64,000 bases of DNA, from contig NZ_DRFS01000020.1 of the NCBI RefSeq assembly GCF_011050415.1, forward strand, positions 62,001 through 126,000. The letters run 5' to 3'. Below the pieces are notes generated by a model that saw only the letters and a list, made by a program, of their open reading frames with translations, was not told where the DNA came from and made no database searches. The position numbers and the translations under genes are program-made. Positions 15,478 through 24,978 of this stretch are shown piece by piece (the first letter of the stretch is position 1; every line of letters begins with the position of its first letter). The stretch is from Halomonas sp. GTDB taxonomy: Bacteria; Pseudomonadota; Gammaproteobacteria; Pseudomonadales; Halomonadaceae.

Positions 15478-17895
15478 TTACCTTTCGTCGACATCATCCT
15501 GATCAGGCTTATGATGTTCCGACACCCCAGAAGTCGAAGCGCTCGCACGTGGGTCAAATCGATCATCCACGGTAAGGTCGCCTGATTTTGGCTGCCCTGC
15601 AGGGCTACCATCGATCGTAAAGGCCTGCTGCATGACGCGCAGGTTCGCAGGGGGCGCAGAACCCGATTTATCTTGGCCGAAGTAGAGCGTCGTATGCGGG
15701 AAGGGTATTTCGATACCCGCTTCATCGAAGCGCAGCTTCACTAGGCGATTAAAGGCACGTCCAACCCCCCACTGATCCCCAGGCGTAGTTTTAATCACTA
15801 CTCGAATATTAACGGAGCTGTTGGCAAGGGCGGTAACCCCAGCAACCGTCATATCTGCCAATAGCTTATGGCTATGCTCTTCGCTGGCTTTCAGATCTTC
15901 AAAGGCCAATTTCAGCTGCTCAATAGCGCCATCGATGCTCTCACGATAAGCAATCCCGTACTCGCCTACATGATTACCAAACTCACGCATATAGTTCGAA
16001 ACGGTATCAACACTGGAGAACGGCACAATGTGGTAAGTACCCGATAGATCTCGAATACCGACTGAGCGAATGCTTAGTTTTTCCGCGGTTCCGGTGATGC
16101 CGCCTACCGTCACCACATCGCCGGTATTCATGGCATTCTCTACCTGAATAAAGACACCGGTAATGACATCCTGAACCAGCTTCTGAGCACCAAAACCAAT
16201 TGCCAGACCCAATACACCGGCACCCGCAATTAGCGGGCCGATATTAATGCCAATTTCTGATAGCACAATCATGCCGGTAATTGTCACAACGGCAATGGCC
16301 AACGCATTACGGAATAGGCTCAATAGCGTTTTTGCGCGTGCGGTGGGTTCACCGTGGCCTGTCTCAGGGTTGAGCTTATGCTCAATCAAGCTGGCCAAGC
16401 CAAGCCATACACCAATGGCAACGATCAAAATAACCGCTACGCTTATCAGGTTACCCACCAGATGAGCGCCACGCTCAGAGGCATACCAAGCAGCCAAGTT
16501 AAAGGCTCCCCAGGCATCTAATATCACCATTATGACCGCGACTAATATCACCGTACGCAATACCCTCAATGCATTAGGTACATAGCTATTTAGGCGGTTC
16601 TCTAATAGCGGTAACTTTCGACGAAGATCATCTGAAAGCACAATGCGTCGGCCAATCGTCTGACTCAAAAAGGCTGACGTTAGAAGTCCCACAACAATGG
16701 CTACCAGGGTCTTTAACGTCGCAAATAGCACAAAGGGAAGCGCATCACCGGGGCGTGTCAGGGTCAGCACAAATACCATCAAGAAGTAGAGCAGTGCAAA
16801 TAAGTGCCAGGTACGTGCAAATAGCTGTAGCGATACACGGCTTGCCGTGAGCGTGGAAGTCGCTGCCATTTGATTAAGATTACCGCTTAAACGCACGCGG
16901 TTTTTAAGCACTACACCTACAGCGTAGATAAATGCCAGCACCATAATCAGCGTGCCGACTGCCTGTCCTAACGTGGCTGCAAGGTAGAAGTTTACCAACG
17001 GCACAACGACCATCAGGCCGTAGCCCACCATGCCAATCAAGCGCGCTAACCAGCGATTCCAGTAGGAGGCTTCATAGGCGGAAATCGGCAGTAAGCGTAG
17101 GCCATCATAGCGTGACGAAAACAGCATCCGCACACCGGCTTTAAGCAGTTCGATAATCAAGAAAGCATTTAAAAATAGCGAAGCACGGGTGGAAAGCTCA
17201 CCGGTTTCGCCCACGGCAAAGGTAGCCAATAAGTTACCCGCCACGTAGGCCAACGCCACTAATAGCACATCAACCACGGCGGCAACGGCTACGCACACGA
17301 TCAAACGCAGTACCGGCGTCAGCCCATTGGCGTGGAGTGACCAGCTGTTGATTTTGCTAAACGCAGGTTTTGCCAAGCGCCTAAAAATAAAAAACAGCGC
17401 CAACGTGGCAACAATCACAATGCCCAGGTTAATTGCTGCACTGGTAAAGGCCGCCATATCAAATGTACTGCCCGCACCTTGACCAGTGAACAAGCTACCC
17501 ACAATGCCCACTGCCTGTTCAAATTGACCACCCACATCACTCACCACGCGACTGGTCAATTCAGCTAGCTGGCGCGGTAGAGAGACATCTTCAGGTGCCA
17601 TATCACTGCCTTGTGCAGCCGCTTCTGGAGACAACTCATCCGCTAAAGCGGGAGGTAAGGCAGATGCTTCACTACGCAACAGCGTAATCAGCTCGGCTCG
17701 CGCCTGCTCATTTTCCAACAAATCAGCCAATGTGGCATAGGCTTGAGTTTCGCTAATATTCGGGTCGCTCGCCTGTTGAGGCGGCTCTTCATTTGGTGCC
17801 GTCAGCGTTGTTTGCGCTAATGCTGGCGTTGCCAACATAGCAAATAGCGTCAACAGCCAGACACCTAGCCAGGGTAATAAACGTATTGGCGTCAC
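15478..17895 (-). CDS. ybiO: YbiO-like large mechanosensitive channel of the MscS family
   Basis: Inner-membrane tension-gated channel of 805 aa. It starts at a GTG with GGAGG upstream and has a signal peptide (ATPALAQ), a periplasmic helical region (about 30-130), several transmembrane helices, and the MscS core with pore helix GPLIAGAGVLGLAIGFGAQKLVQDVITGVFI. The cytoplasmic vestibule follows and a charged tail ends in DQDDVDER. Length and architecture resemble E. coli YbiO rather than MscK. It would release solutes on hypo-osmotic shock, sensible in a halophile. Monocistronic. Confidence 0.85.
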   Translation of the reverse strand: MTPIRLLPWLGVWLLTLFAMLATPALAQTTLTAPNEEPPQQASDPNISETQAYATLADLLENEQARAELITLLRSEASALPPALADELSPEAAAQGSDMAPEDVSLPRQLAELTSRVVSDVGGQFEQAVGIVGSLFTGQGAGSTFDMAAFTSAAINLGIVIVATLALFFIFRRLAKPAFSKINSWSLHANGLTPVLRLIVCVAVAAVVDVLLVALAYVAGNLLATFAVGETGELSTRASLFLNAFLIIELLKAGVRMLFSSRYDGLRLLPISAYEASYWNRWLARLIGMVGYGLMVVVPLVNFYLAATLGQAVGTLIMVLAFIYAVGVVLKNRVRLSGNLNQMAATSTLTASRVSLQLFARTWHLFALLYFLMVFVLTLTRPGDALPFVLFATLKTLVAIVVGLLTSAFLSQTIGRRIVLSDDLRRKLPLLENRLNSYVPNALRVLRTVILVAVIMVILDAWGAFNLAAWYASERGAHLVGNLISVAVILIVAIGVWLGLASLIEHKLNPETGHGEPTARAKTLLSLFRNALAIAVVTITGMIVLSEIGINIGPLIAGAGVLGLAIGFGAQKLVQDVITGVFIQVENAMNTGDVVTVGGITGTAEKLSIRSVGIRDLSGTYHIVPFSSVDTVSNYMREFGNHVGEYGIAYRESIDGAIEQLKLAFEDLKASEEHSHKLLADMTVAGVTALANSSVNIRVVIKTTPGDQWGVGRAFNRLVKLRFDEAGIEIPFPHTTLYFGQDKSGSAPPANLRVMQQAFTIDGSPAGQPKSGDLTVDDRFDPRASASTSGVSEHHKPDQDDVDER

Positions 17896-18096
17896 ACCTC
17901 AACCTCCATTTCGTGAGTGTACTCTTTCATACAGCGACTTCATCCAACATCTTCATCCAAGCACTACTTGTTAATCTAACGTCTACCTGAGTTTAAGCAA
18001 CTGCGTTTTACAGCTATGTGACCGCTAGGGCCTATTCAACAGCGCTAGCCTTGCATCAAAGCACCCTAGGGTAACATGAGATTATTGAGAAGAAAT

Positions 18097-18528
18097 TTAC
18101 TGGCAGAGTGGCACCAGCCATTGCTGCGCTAAAAGCAACACTACAGCGTAACGAACGCCCTTAGCGACCACAATCCATGCCAGCGCCCGCCACCAAGGCA
18201 GTCTAAACACGCCAGCCAGCACGGTGAGCGGATCACCGATAATCGGTGCCCAGGAGATAAGTAGGCTTTTTTCGCCAAACCGGTGATACCAGTGCTCGGC
18301 GCGCGCCAAACTACGGGGAGAAGCGGGAAACCAGCGGCGATCTTGAAATTGACGCGCATAGCGGCCCATCGCGACGTTGATCATGCTGCCCAGTGTATTG
18401 CCTGTCGTGGCCACCAACCAAAGTGCCACCGGCGGCTCGCCGACGCACCATAGTCGTGCCAGCCACACTTCCGACCCACCGGGCAGTAGCGTAGCGCTGA
18501 CCAACGCAACAAAAAACAGGCTCAGCAT
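18097..18528 (-). CDS. yqaA: YqaA-family membrane protein (DedA/VTT superfamily)
   Basis: Small integral membrane protein of 143 aa with about four hydrophobic segments. The motif TLLPGGSEVWLA near the N-terminus and GNTLGSMINVAMGRYAR are typical of the YqaA branch, distantly related to DedA proteins. The role is unknown; DedA relatives act in lipid-carrier flipping. It starts 12 bp after the stop of the IclR gene and probably shares its transcript. Confidence 0.75.
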   Translation of the reverse strand: MLSLFFVALVSATLLPGGSEVWLARLWCVGEPPVALWLVATTGNTLGSMINVAMGRYARQFQDRRWFPASPRSLARAEHWYHRFGEKSLLISWAPIIGDPLTVLAGVFRLPWWRALAWIVVAKGVRYAVVLLLAQQWLVPLCQ

Positions 18529-18540
18529 CGGTTATCCACG

Positions 18541-19362
18541 CTAACGAGGCAACTGCCCACCCAACTGCTGGGTAATTTCGTCGGCCGTTTGGCGAACCAG
18601 CGCGCCCAGCGTTAATAAACGGGCCTCTGGGATGCGGGCAACCGGACCAGAGACAGAGATGGCCGCCAGCGGCGTGCCGTGCTCATCAAAAATACAGGCG
18701 GCTACACAGTGCAGGCCAATGGCATGCTCTTCACGATCACAGGCAAAGCCTTGCGTGCGAATCTGCTGCATTTCTGCCTGCAAGGGAGCGGGCTGATCAA
18801 GCGTATTAGCCGTCACGCGTACAAGTTCGCGCCCTTCCAGCAGTTGCATACGCTCATCATCGGGCATCCCCGCCAGCAGTGCTTTACCTACGCCGGAGGC
18901 GTGTAAGGGCGCACGAGAGCCAAGGCGCGTGATCATGCGCATCATCTGCGGTGACTCATGCTGGGCAAGAAATACCGCGGTGGCTCCGTCTCGGATACCT
19001 AAGTTGGCTGTTTCACCGGTTTCAGCCGTTAAGCGGCGCAGAAACGGGCGGCTTGTGGCTACTACATCCCGTGCTTCAAGAAAGCTATTGCCGATACGAA
19101 ACGTTTTAACATCTATTCGCCACAGGCCCTGCTCGTTCTCCTGGCTAACAAAGCCCTGGCTTTGCAAGGCTTGCAGTAGGCGATGCGTCGTTGACGGCGC
19201 TAAATCGGCCATCTCCGCCACTTCCGAAAGGGCTAACCCGAGCGGGCTGGCCGCCAGGTACTCCAACAGCGTTAAGCCACGCACTAGCGACTGGCTATGC
19301 CCTCCACTGGCTTTGGCGGTATTCGCCGGACGGCCGACCGTCCTGCGCTTGGCTTCACTCAC
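18541..19362 (-). CDS. IclR-family transcriptional regulator
   Basis: Regulator of 273 aa: an N-terminal winged helix-turn-helix (about residues 25-85; EVAEMADLAPSTTHRLLQALQSQGFV) and the IclR effector domain (about 95-265; LGSRAPLHASGVGKALLA, RTQGFACDREEHAIGLHCVAA). It starts at a GTG with GGAGAG upstream. The crotonase-fold gene lies 158 bp upstream on the same strand, making it a possible target, though genes elsewhere are equally possible. Co-transcription with yqaA is likely. Confidence 0.87.
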   Translation of the reverse strand: MSEAKRRTVGRPANTAKASGGHSQSLVRGLTLLEYLAASPLGLALSEVAEMADLAPSTTHRLLQALQSQGFVSQENEQGLWRIDVKTFRIGNSFLEARDVVATSRPFLRRLTAETGETANLGIRDGATAVFLAQHESPQMMRMITRLGSRAPLHASGVGKALLAGMPDDERMQLLEGRELVRVTANTLDQPAPLQAEMQQIRTQGFACDREEHAIGLHCVAACIFDEHGTPLAAISVSGPVARIPEARLLTLGALVRQTADEITQQLGGQLPR

Positions 19363-19520
19363 CTGACTCTCTCCTCAAAGGCGCTCCCAAATAGCGCTCC
19401 TACCTATAGGCGCCTCTCTTGAAGGCATCATCTCTAACCATAAAGTGCATCAGGATAACTTGCCTACAAGGCCATTGTCGCGTTTACGGAAACGAATTCC
19501 ATCATTGTACTGGCACAGCC

Positions 19521-20321
19521 TTACTGATGCCGCCATTGCGGTGGCCGTTTGGCGATAAATGCATCAATGCCTTCGCCCACGTCATCGGCCAGCATATTGC
19601 AGGCCATGATTTCACCGGCGTAGGCATAGGCTTCGCCTAACGGCATAGCAAGCTGACGGGCAAACATCGCTTTACCTGTGCGCACCGCCACGGCGCTTTT
19701 AGCGCAGATGCTAGCCGTCAGTTCATGAGTGGCTTCATCAAGCGACTCATCCTCTGTCACGCGGTTAATCAGGCCCCACTCGGCCGCTTGCTCGGCGCTG
19801 ATAAACTCCCCCGTCAACAGCATCTCCATAGCCCGCTTAGGGGTGACATTACGTGACAACGCCACTGCCGGTGTAGAACAGAACAAGCCAACGTTAATGC
19901 CAGATACCGCAAAGCGGGCGCTGCGCGCCGCCACCACCAGATCACAGCTCGCCACCAGTTGGCAGCCTGCAGCAGTGGCAATGCCCTGTACTTTTGCAAT
20001 CACCGGCACGGGAAGATTCACGATGGCCTGCATCACATCGCTACAGCGGGCAAACAGCGCCTGGTAGTAAGCTTTATCTGGATTGGCACGCATCTGCTTT
20101 AAATCATGCCCAGCGCAAAAGGCTTTACCTTCCGCAGCGAGTACGACACAGCGAACGTGCTGATCTTCAGCAATATCGTTCAACGCATTGTGTAGCGCTT
20201 TTAGCATGGTTTCCGAGAGCGTATTGAATTGCGCTGGTGCGTTCATCGTCAGCGTCACAACACCTTGATGGTCAAGGCGCTGCAGGGTGGGGGTAGCGTA
20301 TCCGTCATCGGTGATGGGCAT
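19521..20321 (-). CDS. ECHDC3-like crotonase-fold protein (annotated as enoyl-CoA hydratase)
   Basis: Crotonase-superfamily protein of 266 aa with an oxyanion-hole segment FCAGHDL and a CoA-binding fold. The two glutamates that catalyse hydration in true enoyl-CoA hydratases are absent: the first is Gln121 in AAGCQLVASCD, and the second region reads SGINVGLFCSTP. This pattern matches the ECHDC3 subgroup, so hydratase activity is doubtful. Good AAGGAG ribosome-binding site. It lies upstream of the IclR gene on the same strand. Confidence 0.82.
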   Translation of the reverse strand: MPITDDGYATPTLQRLDHQGVVTLTMNAPAQFNTLSETMLKALHNALNDIAEDQHVRCVVLAAEGKAFCAGHDLKQMRANPDKAYYQALFARCSDVMQAIVNLPVPVIAKVQGIATAAGCQLVASCDLVVAARSARFAVSGINVGLFCSTPAVALSRNVTPKRAMEMLLTGEFISAEQAAEWGLINRVTEDESLDEATHELTASICAKSAVAVRTGKAMFARQLAMPLGEAYAYAGEIMACNMLADDVGEGIDAFIAKRPPQWRHQ

Positions 20322-20392
20322 GGTGAACTCCTTAGGTGAGTAACACGTTGCCCATCAGTCTAGCGCACAAGCTAAGCTTACCCTGCGCTACT

Positions 20393-21343
20393 TCATTTTT
20401 TCATTAGGCGGGTATCGCGGCCCAAGGGATGCGGTTCGCCGCGCTGTTTGGCGAGATCAATTTGACGCTGACGCTCCCGGGCTGCCGCGCGGGTTTTCTC
20501 CGGCAGCGAATCAATACAGTGGGGGCAGCTAATGCCTGGCTCATAGGCAGAGGAGGCCATATCGTCGGCTGAAATTGGCATGCGGCAGGCGTGACACTGT
20601 TCGAACTCGCCCTTGCTTAAGTCGTGGCGCACGGTAACGCGGTTATCAAACACAAAACACTCGCCGCGCCATAAAGACTGCTCTTCTGGGACTTTTTCCA
20701 GATAGTTCAGCACGCCGCCCTTAAGGTGATAAACCTCTTCAAAGCCCTCTTTGAGCATAAAGCTAGAGGCTTTTTCGCAGCGAATGCCGCCGGTGCAAAA
20801 CATCGCCACTTTCTTGTGCTTTTCCGGATCGTAGTGCTCGCGCACGTAGTCAGGAAACTCGCGGAAGGTAGTGGTTTTGGGGTCTATCGCCCGCTCAAAG
20901 CTGCCGATAGCAACTTCGTAATCGTTGCGGGTATCGATCACCAGCACTTCCGGGTCGGCGATGATCTCGTTCCAGTTTTCCGGCTCGACGTAGGTGCCCA
21001 CCGTATCGTTGGGGTCGATATTGGGTATGCCGAGGGTGACGATCTCTTTTTTGAGCTTCACCTTGGTGCGGTAGAACGGCGTTTCTTCGCAATAGGATTC
21101 TTTGTGATCAATATCGGCTAGGCGCGGGTCGGCGGTCAGCCAAGCCAGTAGACCGTCAATACCTGCGCGACTGCCCGCTACCGTGCCGTTGATGCCCTCT
21201 TTAGCCAGTAGCAAGGTGCCTTTCACGCCGTGATCGAGCATGGTTTGGTGAAGCGGCTCACGTAGCGCTTCAAAGTCGTTAAGGGTGACAAATTTATATA
21301 GCGCCGCGACCACAACGGGTGGCGTATCGATAATCTCAGACAT
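20393..21343 (-). CDS. trhO: tRNA uridine(34) hydroxylase TrhO (rhodanese domain)
   Basis: 316 aa with the ATG at 21343 (CTGGAG 7 nt upstream). TrhO uses oxygen to hydroxylate U34 in a subset of tRNAs, the first step towards (methoxy)carbonylmethoxyuridine. An N-terminal ferredoxin-like domain ([25 protein letters not shown]) precedes a rhodanese domain with active-site [10 protein letters not shown] and a C-terminal zinc-type cluster (CHACRMPIS...CPHC). Upstream of the divergent pirin gene. Confidence 0.9.
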   Translation of the reverse strand: MSEIIDTPPVVVAALYKFVTLNDFEALREPLHQTMLDHGVKGTLLLAKEGINGTVAGSRAGIDGLLAWLTADPRLADIDHKESYCEETPFYRTKVKLKKEIVTLGIPNIDPNDTVGTYVEPENWNEIIADPEVLVIDTRNDYEVAIGSFERAIDPKTTTFREFPDYVREHYDPEKHKKVAMFCTGGIRCEKASSFMLKEGFEEVYHLKGGVLNYLEKVPEEQSLWRGECFVFDNRVTVRHDLSKGEFEQCHACRMPISADDMASSAYEPGISCPHCIDSLPEKTRAAARERQRQIDLAKQRGEPHPLGRDTRLMKK

Positions 21344-21527
21344 GCACTTCTCCAGGTAGTCATCCTCGTAAAGGACGGACCGGGTTATTAAGACGCGCAT
21401 ATTCTAGCCCAACCTGACACTGAAAACGTCGATTTATTCGACAGAAACGTACTGAAAGCTTCACCCCACGCGACTTCTACTAGGCGTATATTGTCACTAT
21501 TCCCTCACGCAACTAGCGGAGTACATC

Positions 21528-22217
21528 ATGATTATTCGTCGTTCAAACGAACGGGGCTACGCTGACCACGGCTGGCTGCGCTCTTTTCATACTTTCTCGT
21601 TTGCCAACTACGTTGACCGCAACCATATGGGGTTTCGTGCCCTGCGAGTGATCAACGAAGACCGCGTAGCGGGCGGCCATGGATTTGGCGCCCATCCTCA
21701 CCGGGATATGGAGATTATCTCCTACGTATTGGAAGGTGAGATGGAGCACAAAGACAACATGGGCAACGGCGAGGTAATGCGCCCTGGTGATGTGCAGCGT
21801 ATGTCAGCGGGTACCGGCGTGCTGCACAGCGAATTCAATCACTCCAAAGAGAACGAGCTGCACTTCCTGCAGATCTGGATTGAAACCGCGCAGCGGGGCA
21901 TTACCCCTAGCTACGAGCAAAAAGCGTTTCCCGCAGCCGACCGTCAAGGCCAGTGGCGGTTGGTGCTATCGCAAGAGGGTCGCGAAGGGTCCGTGAGCGT
22001 CAACCAGGACGTCAACCTTTACGCGGGCTTATTTAGCGAAGGAGACCAAGTCACTGCTCCGCCCTCACGCCATGCGTGGCTGCATGTAGTGAATGGCGAA
22101 ATGGAGGTTAACGGTGAAACGCTGAGCGCCGGCGACGCCGCCGCGTTCACGCCAGAAGAGACGATCAGCCTTACCGGCAAGCAAGCGGGCGAAGTGCTGC
22201 TGTTTGATTTGGCTTGA
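21528..22217 (+). CDS. Pirin-family protein
   Basis: Bicupin of 229 aa. The N-terminal cupin has the pirin metal ligands: two His in GAHPHRDMEII, then His and Glu in GTGVLHSEFNHS. Size and motifs match E. coli YhhW-type pirins, some of which have quercetinase activity; the physiological role is uncertain. Monocistronic, divergent from trhO, with a bidirectional hairpin separating it from serA. Confidence 0.87.
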   Translation: MIIRRSNERGYADHGWLRSFHTFSFANYVDRNHMGFRALRVINEDRVAGGHGFGAHPHRDMEIISYVLEGEMEHKDNMGNGEVMRPGDVQRMSAGTGVLHSEFNHSKENELHFLQIWIETAQRGITPSYEQKAFPAADRQGQWRLVLSQEGREGSVSVNQDVNLYAGLFSEGDQVTAPPSRHAWLHVVNGEMEVNGETLSAGDAAAFTPEETISLTGKQAGEVLLFDLA

Positions 22218-22252
22218 TCAGCCTAAGCAGCGTAACCAACCTCACCAACCAA

Positions 22253-22278
22253 AACGGCGCCCCCTAAGAGGCGCCGTT
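22253..22278. terminator. Bidirectional terminator between pirin and serA
   Basis: Perfect 9-bp arms AACGGCGCC (22253-22261) and GGCGCCGTT (22270-22278). On the minus strand TTTTGGTT follows, so termination of serA is the better supported direction; on the plus strand GTTGATGATCTTTTT follows. Confidence 0.7.
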
Positions 22279-22305
22279 GTTGATGATCTTTTTACTACCT
22301 GCGTT

Positions 22306-23550
22306 TCAGCTATTCTGCGCCGAGTAAAGCGCACGAATCTTCAGCGTGTGATCTACTTCGCGCAAGGCTTCCAGCGCTTGCGGGCCGTAGGCTTTATCCA
22401 CGTCGATAACGACGTAACCGACTTTATCATTGGTCTGAAGATACTGACCCGAGATATTGATGCCGTTTTCAGACAATACGCGGTTAATTTCTGACAGCAC
22501 ACCCGGCACGTTGTCGTGAATGTGCAACAAGCGGTGCTTGTCTGGGTGAGCGGGCAGCGCGACTTCCGGGAAATTCACCGAGGTCACGGTGGTGCCGTTA
22601 TCGGAATAAGTGATCAGTTTTTCTGATACTTCAATACCGATGTTCTCCTGCGCTTCCAGGGTTGAGCCCCCTACGTGCGGCGTCAGAATCACGTTTTCCA
22701 GGCCGCGAAGCGGGCTCTGGAACTCTTCATTGTTGCCTTTCGGCTCAACCGGGAAGACGTCGATAGCAGCCCCATTGAGCTTGCCAGCTTTTATCGCATC
22801 CGCCAGCGGCTCGATTTCCACTACGCTGCCGCGCGCGGCGTTAATCAGGATAGCGCCCTGCTTCATGGCGGCAATCTCTTTGGCACCAATCATCCAGCGG
22901 GTAGAGGCAAGATCAGGCACGTGCAGGCTAACCACATCGGCGCGCCCTAAAAGCTCTTCAAGGCTCGCCACTTGGCTGGCATTACCCATGCCCAGCTTGG
23001 TGATCACGTCGTAAAAAATAACGTTAAAGCCTAATGACTCGGCCAGCACAGAGAGCTGAGCACCGATGCTGCCATAACCCACGATACCCAGGGTTTTACC
23101 GCGCGCTTCGTGGGAGTTTTTGGCCGACTTCAGCCAGCCGCCCTGGTGGGCACGGGCATTTTTCTCGGGAATACCGCGCAGCAGCATAATGGCTTCTGCC
23201 AGTACCAGTTCAGCCACCGACCGGGTGTTAGAGTACGGTGCATTAAACACCGCCACACCGCGGGTCAGCGCAGCCGTTAAATCCACCTGATTAGTGCCGA
23301 TACAGAAACAGCCAACGCCGACCAGCTTCTCTGCTGCTTCGAACACGCGTTCAGTCAGTTGGGTACGCGAGCGAATACCGAGGAAATGAACATCGCGGAT
23401 TTTCTCGATCAACGCGTCTTCATCAAGCGAGGTGGGCAGTTGCTCGATATTTTCATAACCGGCGTTGTGAAAATTGTCCACCGCACTCTGGTGGACGCCC
23501 TCGAGTAGCAGGATCTTGATCTTGCTCTTGTCCAGGGACGTTTTGGCCAT
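22306..23550 (-). CDS. serA: D-3-phosphoglycerate dehydrogenase SerA
   Basis: First enzyme of serine synthesis: NAD-dependent oxidation of 3-phosphoglycerate. 414 aa with the ATG at 23550 (MAKTSLDKSKIK, as in E. coli SerA); an in-frame ATG ten codons earlier is less likely. A 2-hydroxyacid dehydrogenase fold with NAD motif GYGSIGAQ, catalytic Arg in NAARGSVVE and His in LTPHVGGST is followed by a C-terminal ACT domain (about 340-414; HIHDNVPGVLSEINRVLSENGINI), the serine feedback site. Confidence 0.93.
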   Translation of the reverse strand: MAKTSLDKSKIKILLLEGVHQSAVDNFHNAGYENIEQLPTSLDEDALIEKIRDVHFLGIRSRTQLTERVFEAAEKLVGVGCFCIGTNQVDLTAALTRGVAVFNAPYSNTRSVAELVLAEAIMLLRGIPEKNARAHQGGWLKSAKNSHEARGKTLGIVGYGSIGAQLSVLAESLGFNVIFYDVITKLGMGNASQVASLEELLGRADVVSLHVPDLASTRWMIGAKEIAAMKQGAILINAARGSVVEIEPLADAIKAGKLNGAAIDVFPVEPKGNNEEFQSPLRGLENVILTPHVGGSTLEAQENIGIEVSEKLITYSDNGTTVTSVNFPEVALPAHPDKHRLLHIHDNVPGVLSEINRVLSENGINISGQYLQTNDKVGYVVIDVDKAYGPQALEALREVDHTLKIRALYSAQNS

Positions 23551-23786
23551 GGCTGAATCAACCTCTATGGTCGGCGGCATGCGCCGTGTATCGGTTCACA
23601 GGAGGCGCATATCGTAGCACAGACCACTCCGTTCAGACCGGGTCAAGATGATGAAAAGTGTGCGCAGTGAAGATGAATATGTCACACGTTGTGACCATTA
23701 GCGTACCTTGAAGGGCAGACGCCACCCCCTAGCGTCGGTGTATACTGTAGGCTTATTTTAAAAATACCGCTTTTGCAAACATAGCT

Positions 23787-24089
23787 ATGCAGGCCTCCCC
23801 AATGAGCGAAACGACATCACCTCCGCAGGACTTTGCCGCGACGGTTGAGCAACTCGAAACCATCGTTGAACGCCTAGAGTCAGGCGAGCTCTCATTGGAA
23901 GATGCGTTGACCGCGTTTGAACAGGGCGTGCGATTAACCCGCGATGCTCAGCAGCGTTTGGACAGCGCCGAGCTTAAAGTGCGTGCGCTGAGTGAAGACA
24001 GTGACGGCCGCTTGAACGTGGCGCCTTTTGCTGGCTCCGAAGACCTCAAGGATGACGAAGATGAGACCAAGGAGACGCCCCCATGGTAG
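23787..24089 (+). CDS. xseB: Exodeoxyribonuclease VII small subunit XseB
   Basis: Small helical subunit (up to 100 aa) that binds XseA to form exonuclease [36 protein letters not shown] is the family signature. ATGs at 23787 and 23802 are both possible and neither has a strong ribosome-binding site. First gene of xseB-ispA-dxs, a common gammaproteobacterial arrangement, overlapping ispA by 7 bp. A TATACT box at 23741-23746 may be part of its promoter. Confidence 0.9.
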   Translation: MQASPMSETTSPPQDFAATVEQLETIVERLESGELSLEDALTAFEQGVRLTRDAQQRLDSAELKVRALSEDSDGRLNVAPFAGSEDLKDDEDETKETPPW

Positions 24090-24976
24090 CCACGCAATTG
24101 AGCCCGCTTGCGACGCTGCGCCACACCAGTAACGCTCGCGTGGATGCCACGCTGGCAGCGCTTTTCGATACTCGCCCGCCGGTAGCCCCCAGGCTTGAGG
24201 CAGCGATGCGCCATGGTTTGCTGGCGGGAGGCAAACGCCTGCGCCCGCTGCTGGTGTATATGGCTGGACATGCGCTAGGTGCAGAAGACGACGCGCTTGA
24301 CGCCCCCGCCGCAGCCATTGAGTTAATCCACGCCTACTCGTTGATTCATGATGACTTACCCGCCATGGACGACGACGACCTGCGCCGCGGTCAGCCCACC
24401 GTTCATAAAGCCTTTGATGAAGCCAGCGCAATCCTTGCGGGTGATGCTCTCCAGGCGTTGGCGTTTGAAGTATTGGCCAGCAGCGCACATCCACGCCTAG
24501 CGAGTTTGGTGCATACCCTGGCCGTGGCATCAGGTCGCGATGGTATGGTTGCTGGTCAAGCACTGGATTTAGATGCCGTCGGCGGCCACCCGGATGCGGA
24601 AGCGCTAGCCCACATGCACGCCCATAAAACCGGTGCGCTGATTGTGGCCGCCGTCCGCATGGGTGGCTTAGTGGCGGTAAATGAAGATGACCCGCGGTTA
24701 GGCGCACTAATTCGCTACGCACGCGCCATTGGTCTAGCCTTCCAGATTCACGACGACATTCTGGATGTGACCGGCGACACCGTCACGCTAGGCAAAACCT
24801 CAGGCGCTGATGCTGCTCGTGCCAAGCCCACTTATCCCAGCTTATTAGGATTAGAAGGCGCACAACGCAAAGCACACAGCCTGATTGACGAGGCCATTGC
24901 CGCGCTCGCCCCCTTGGGTGAGCGTGCTGCACCGCTGGCCGACTTAGCCCACTATATGATCGAGCGCGACCACTAA
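24083..24976 (+). CDS. ispA: (2E,6E)-farnesyl diphosphate synthase IspA
   Basis: Prenyl transferase of 297 aa that condenses isopentenyl and dimethylallyl diphosphates to farnesyl diphosphate, the precursor of ubiquinone and undecaprenyl carriers. First aspartate-rich motif [15 protein letters not shown] and second [11 protein letters not shown] are intact, as is GGKRLRP. Start at 24083 with GGAGA upstream; the overlap with xseB suggests translational coupling. Dxs follows after 2 bp. Confidence 0.93.
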   Translation: MVATQLSPLATLRHTSNARVDATLAALFDTRPPVAPRLEAAMRHGLLAGGKRLRPLLVYMAGHALGAEDDALDAPAAAIELIHAYSLIHDDLPAMDDDDLRRGQPTVHKAFDEASAILAGDALQALAFEVLASSAHPRLASLVHTLAVASGRDGMVAGQALDLDAVGGHPDAEALAHMHAHKTGALIVAAVRMGGLVAVNEDDPRLGALIRYARAIGLAFQIHDDILDVTGDTVTLGKTSGADAARAKPTYPSLLGLEGAQRKAHSLIDEAIAALAPLGERAAPLADLAHYMIERDH

Positions 24977-24978
24977 AC

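Noticed and set aside
23934..24722. Minus-strand frame of 262 codons across xseB and ispA
   Set aside because: Antisense to two well-identified genes, with composition typical of an overlapping frame of GC-rich coding DNA.
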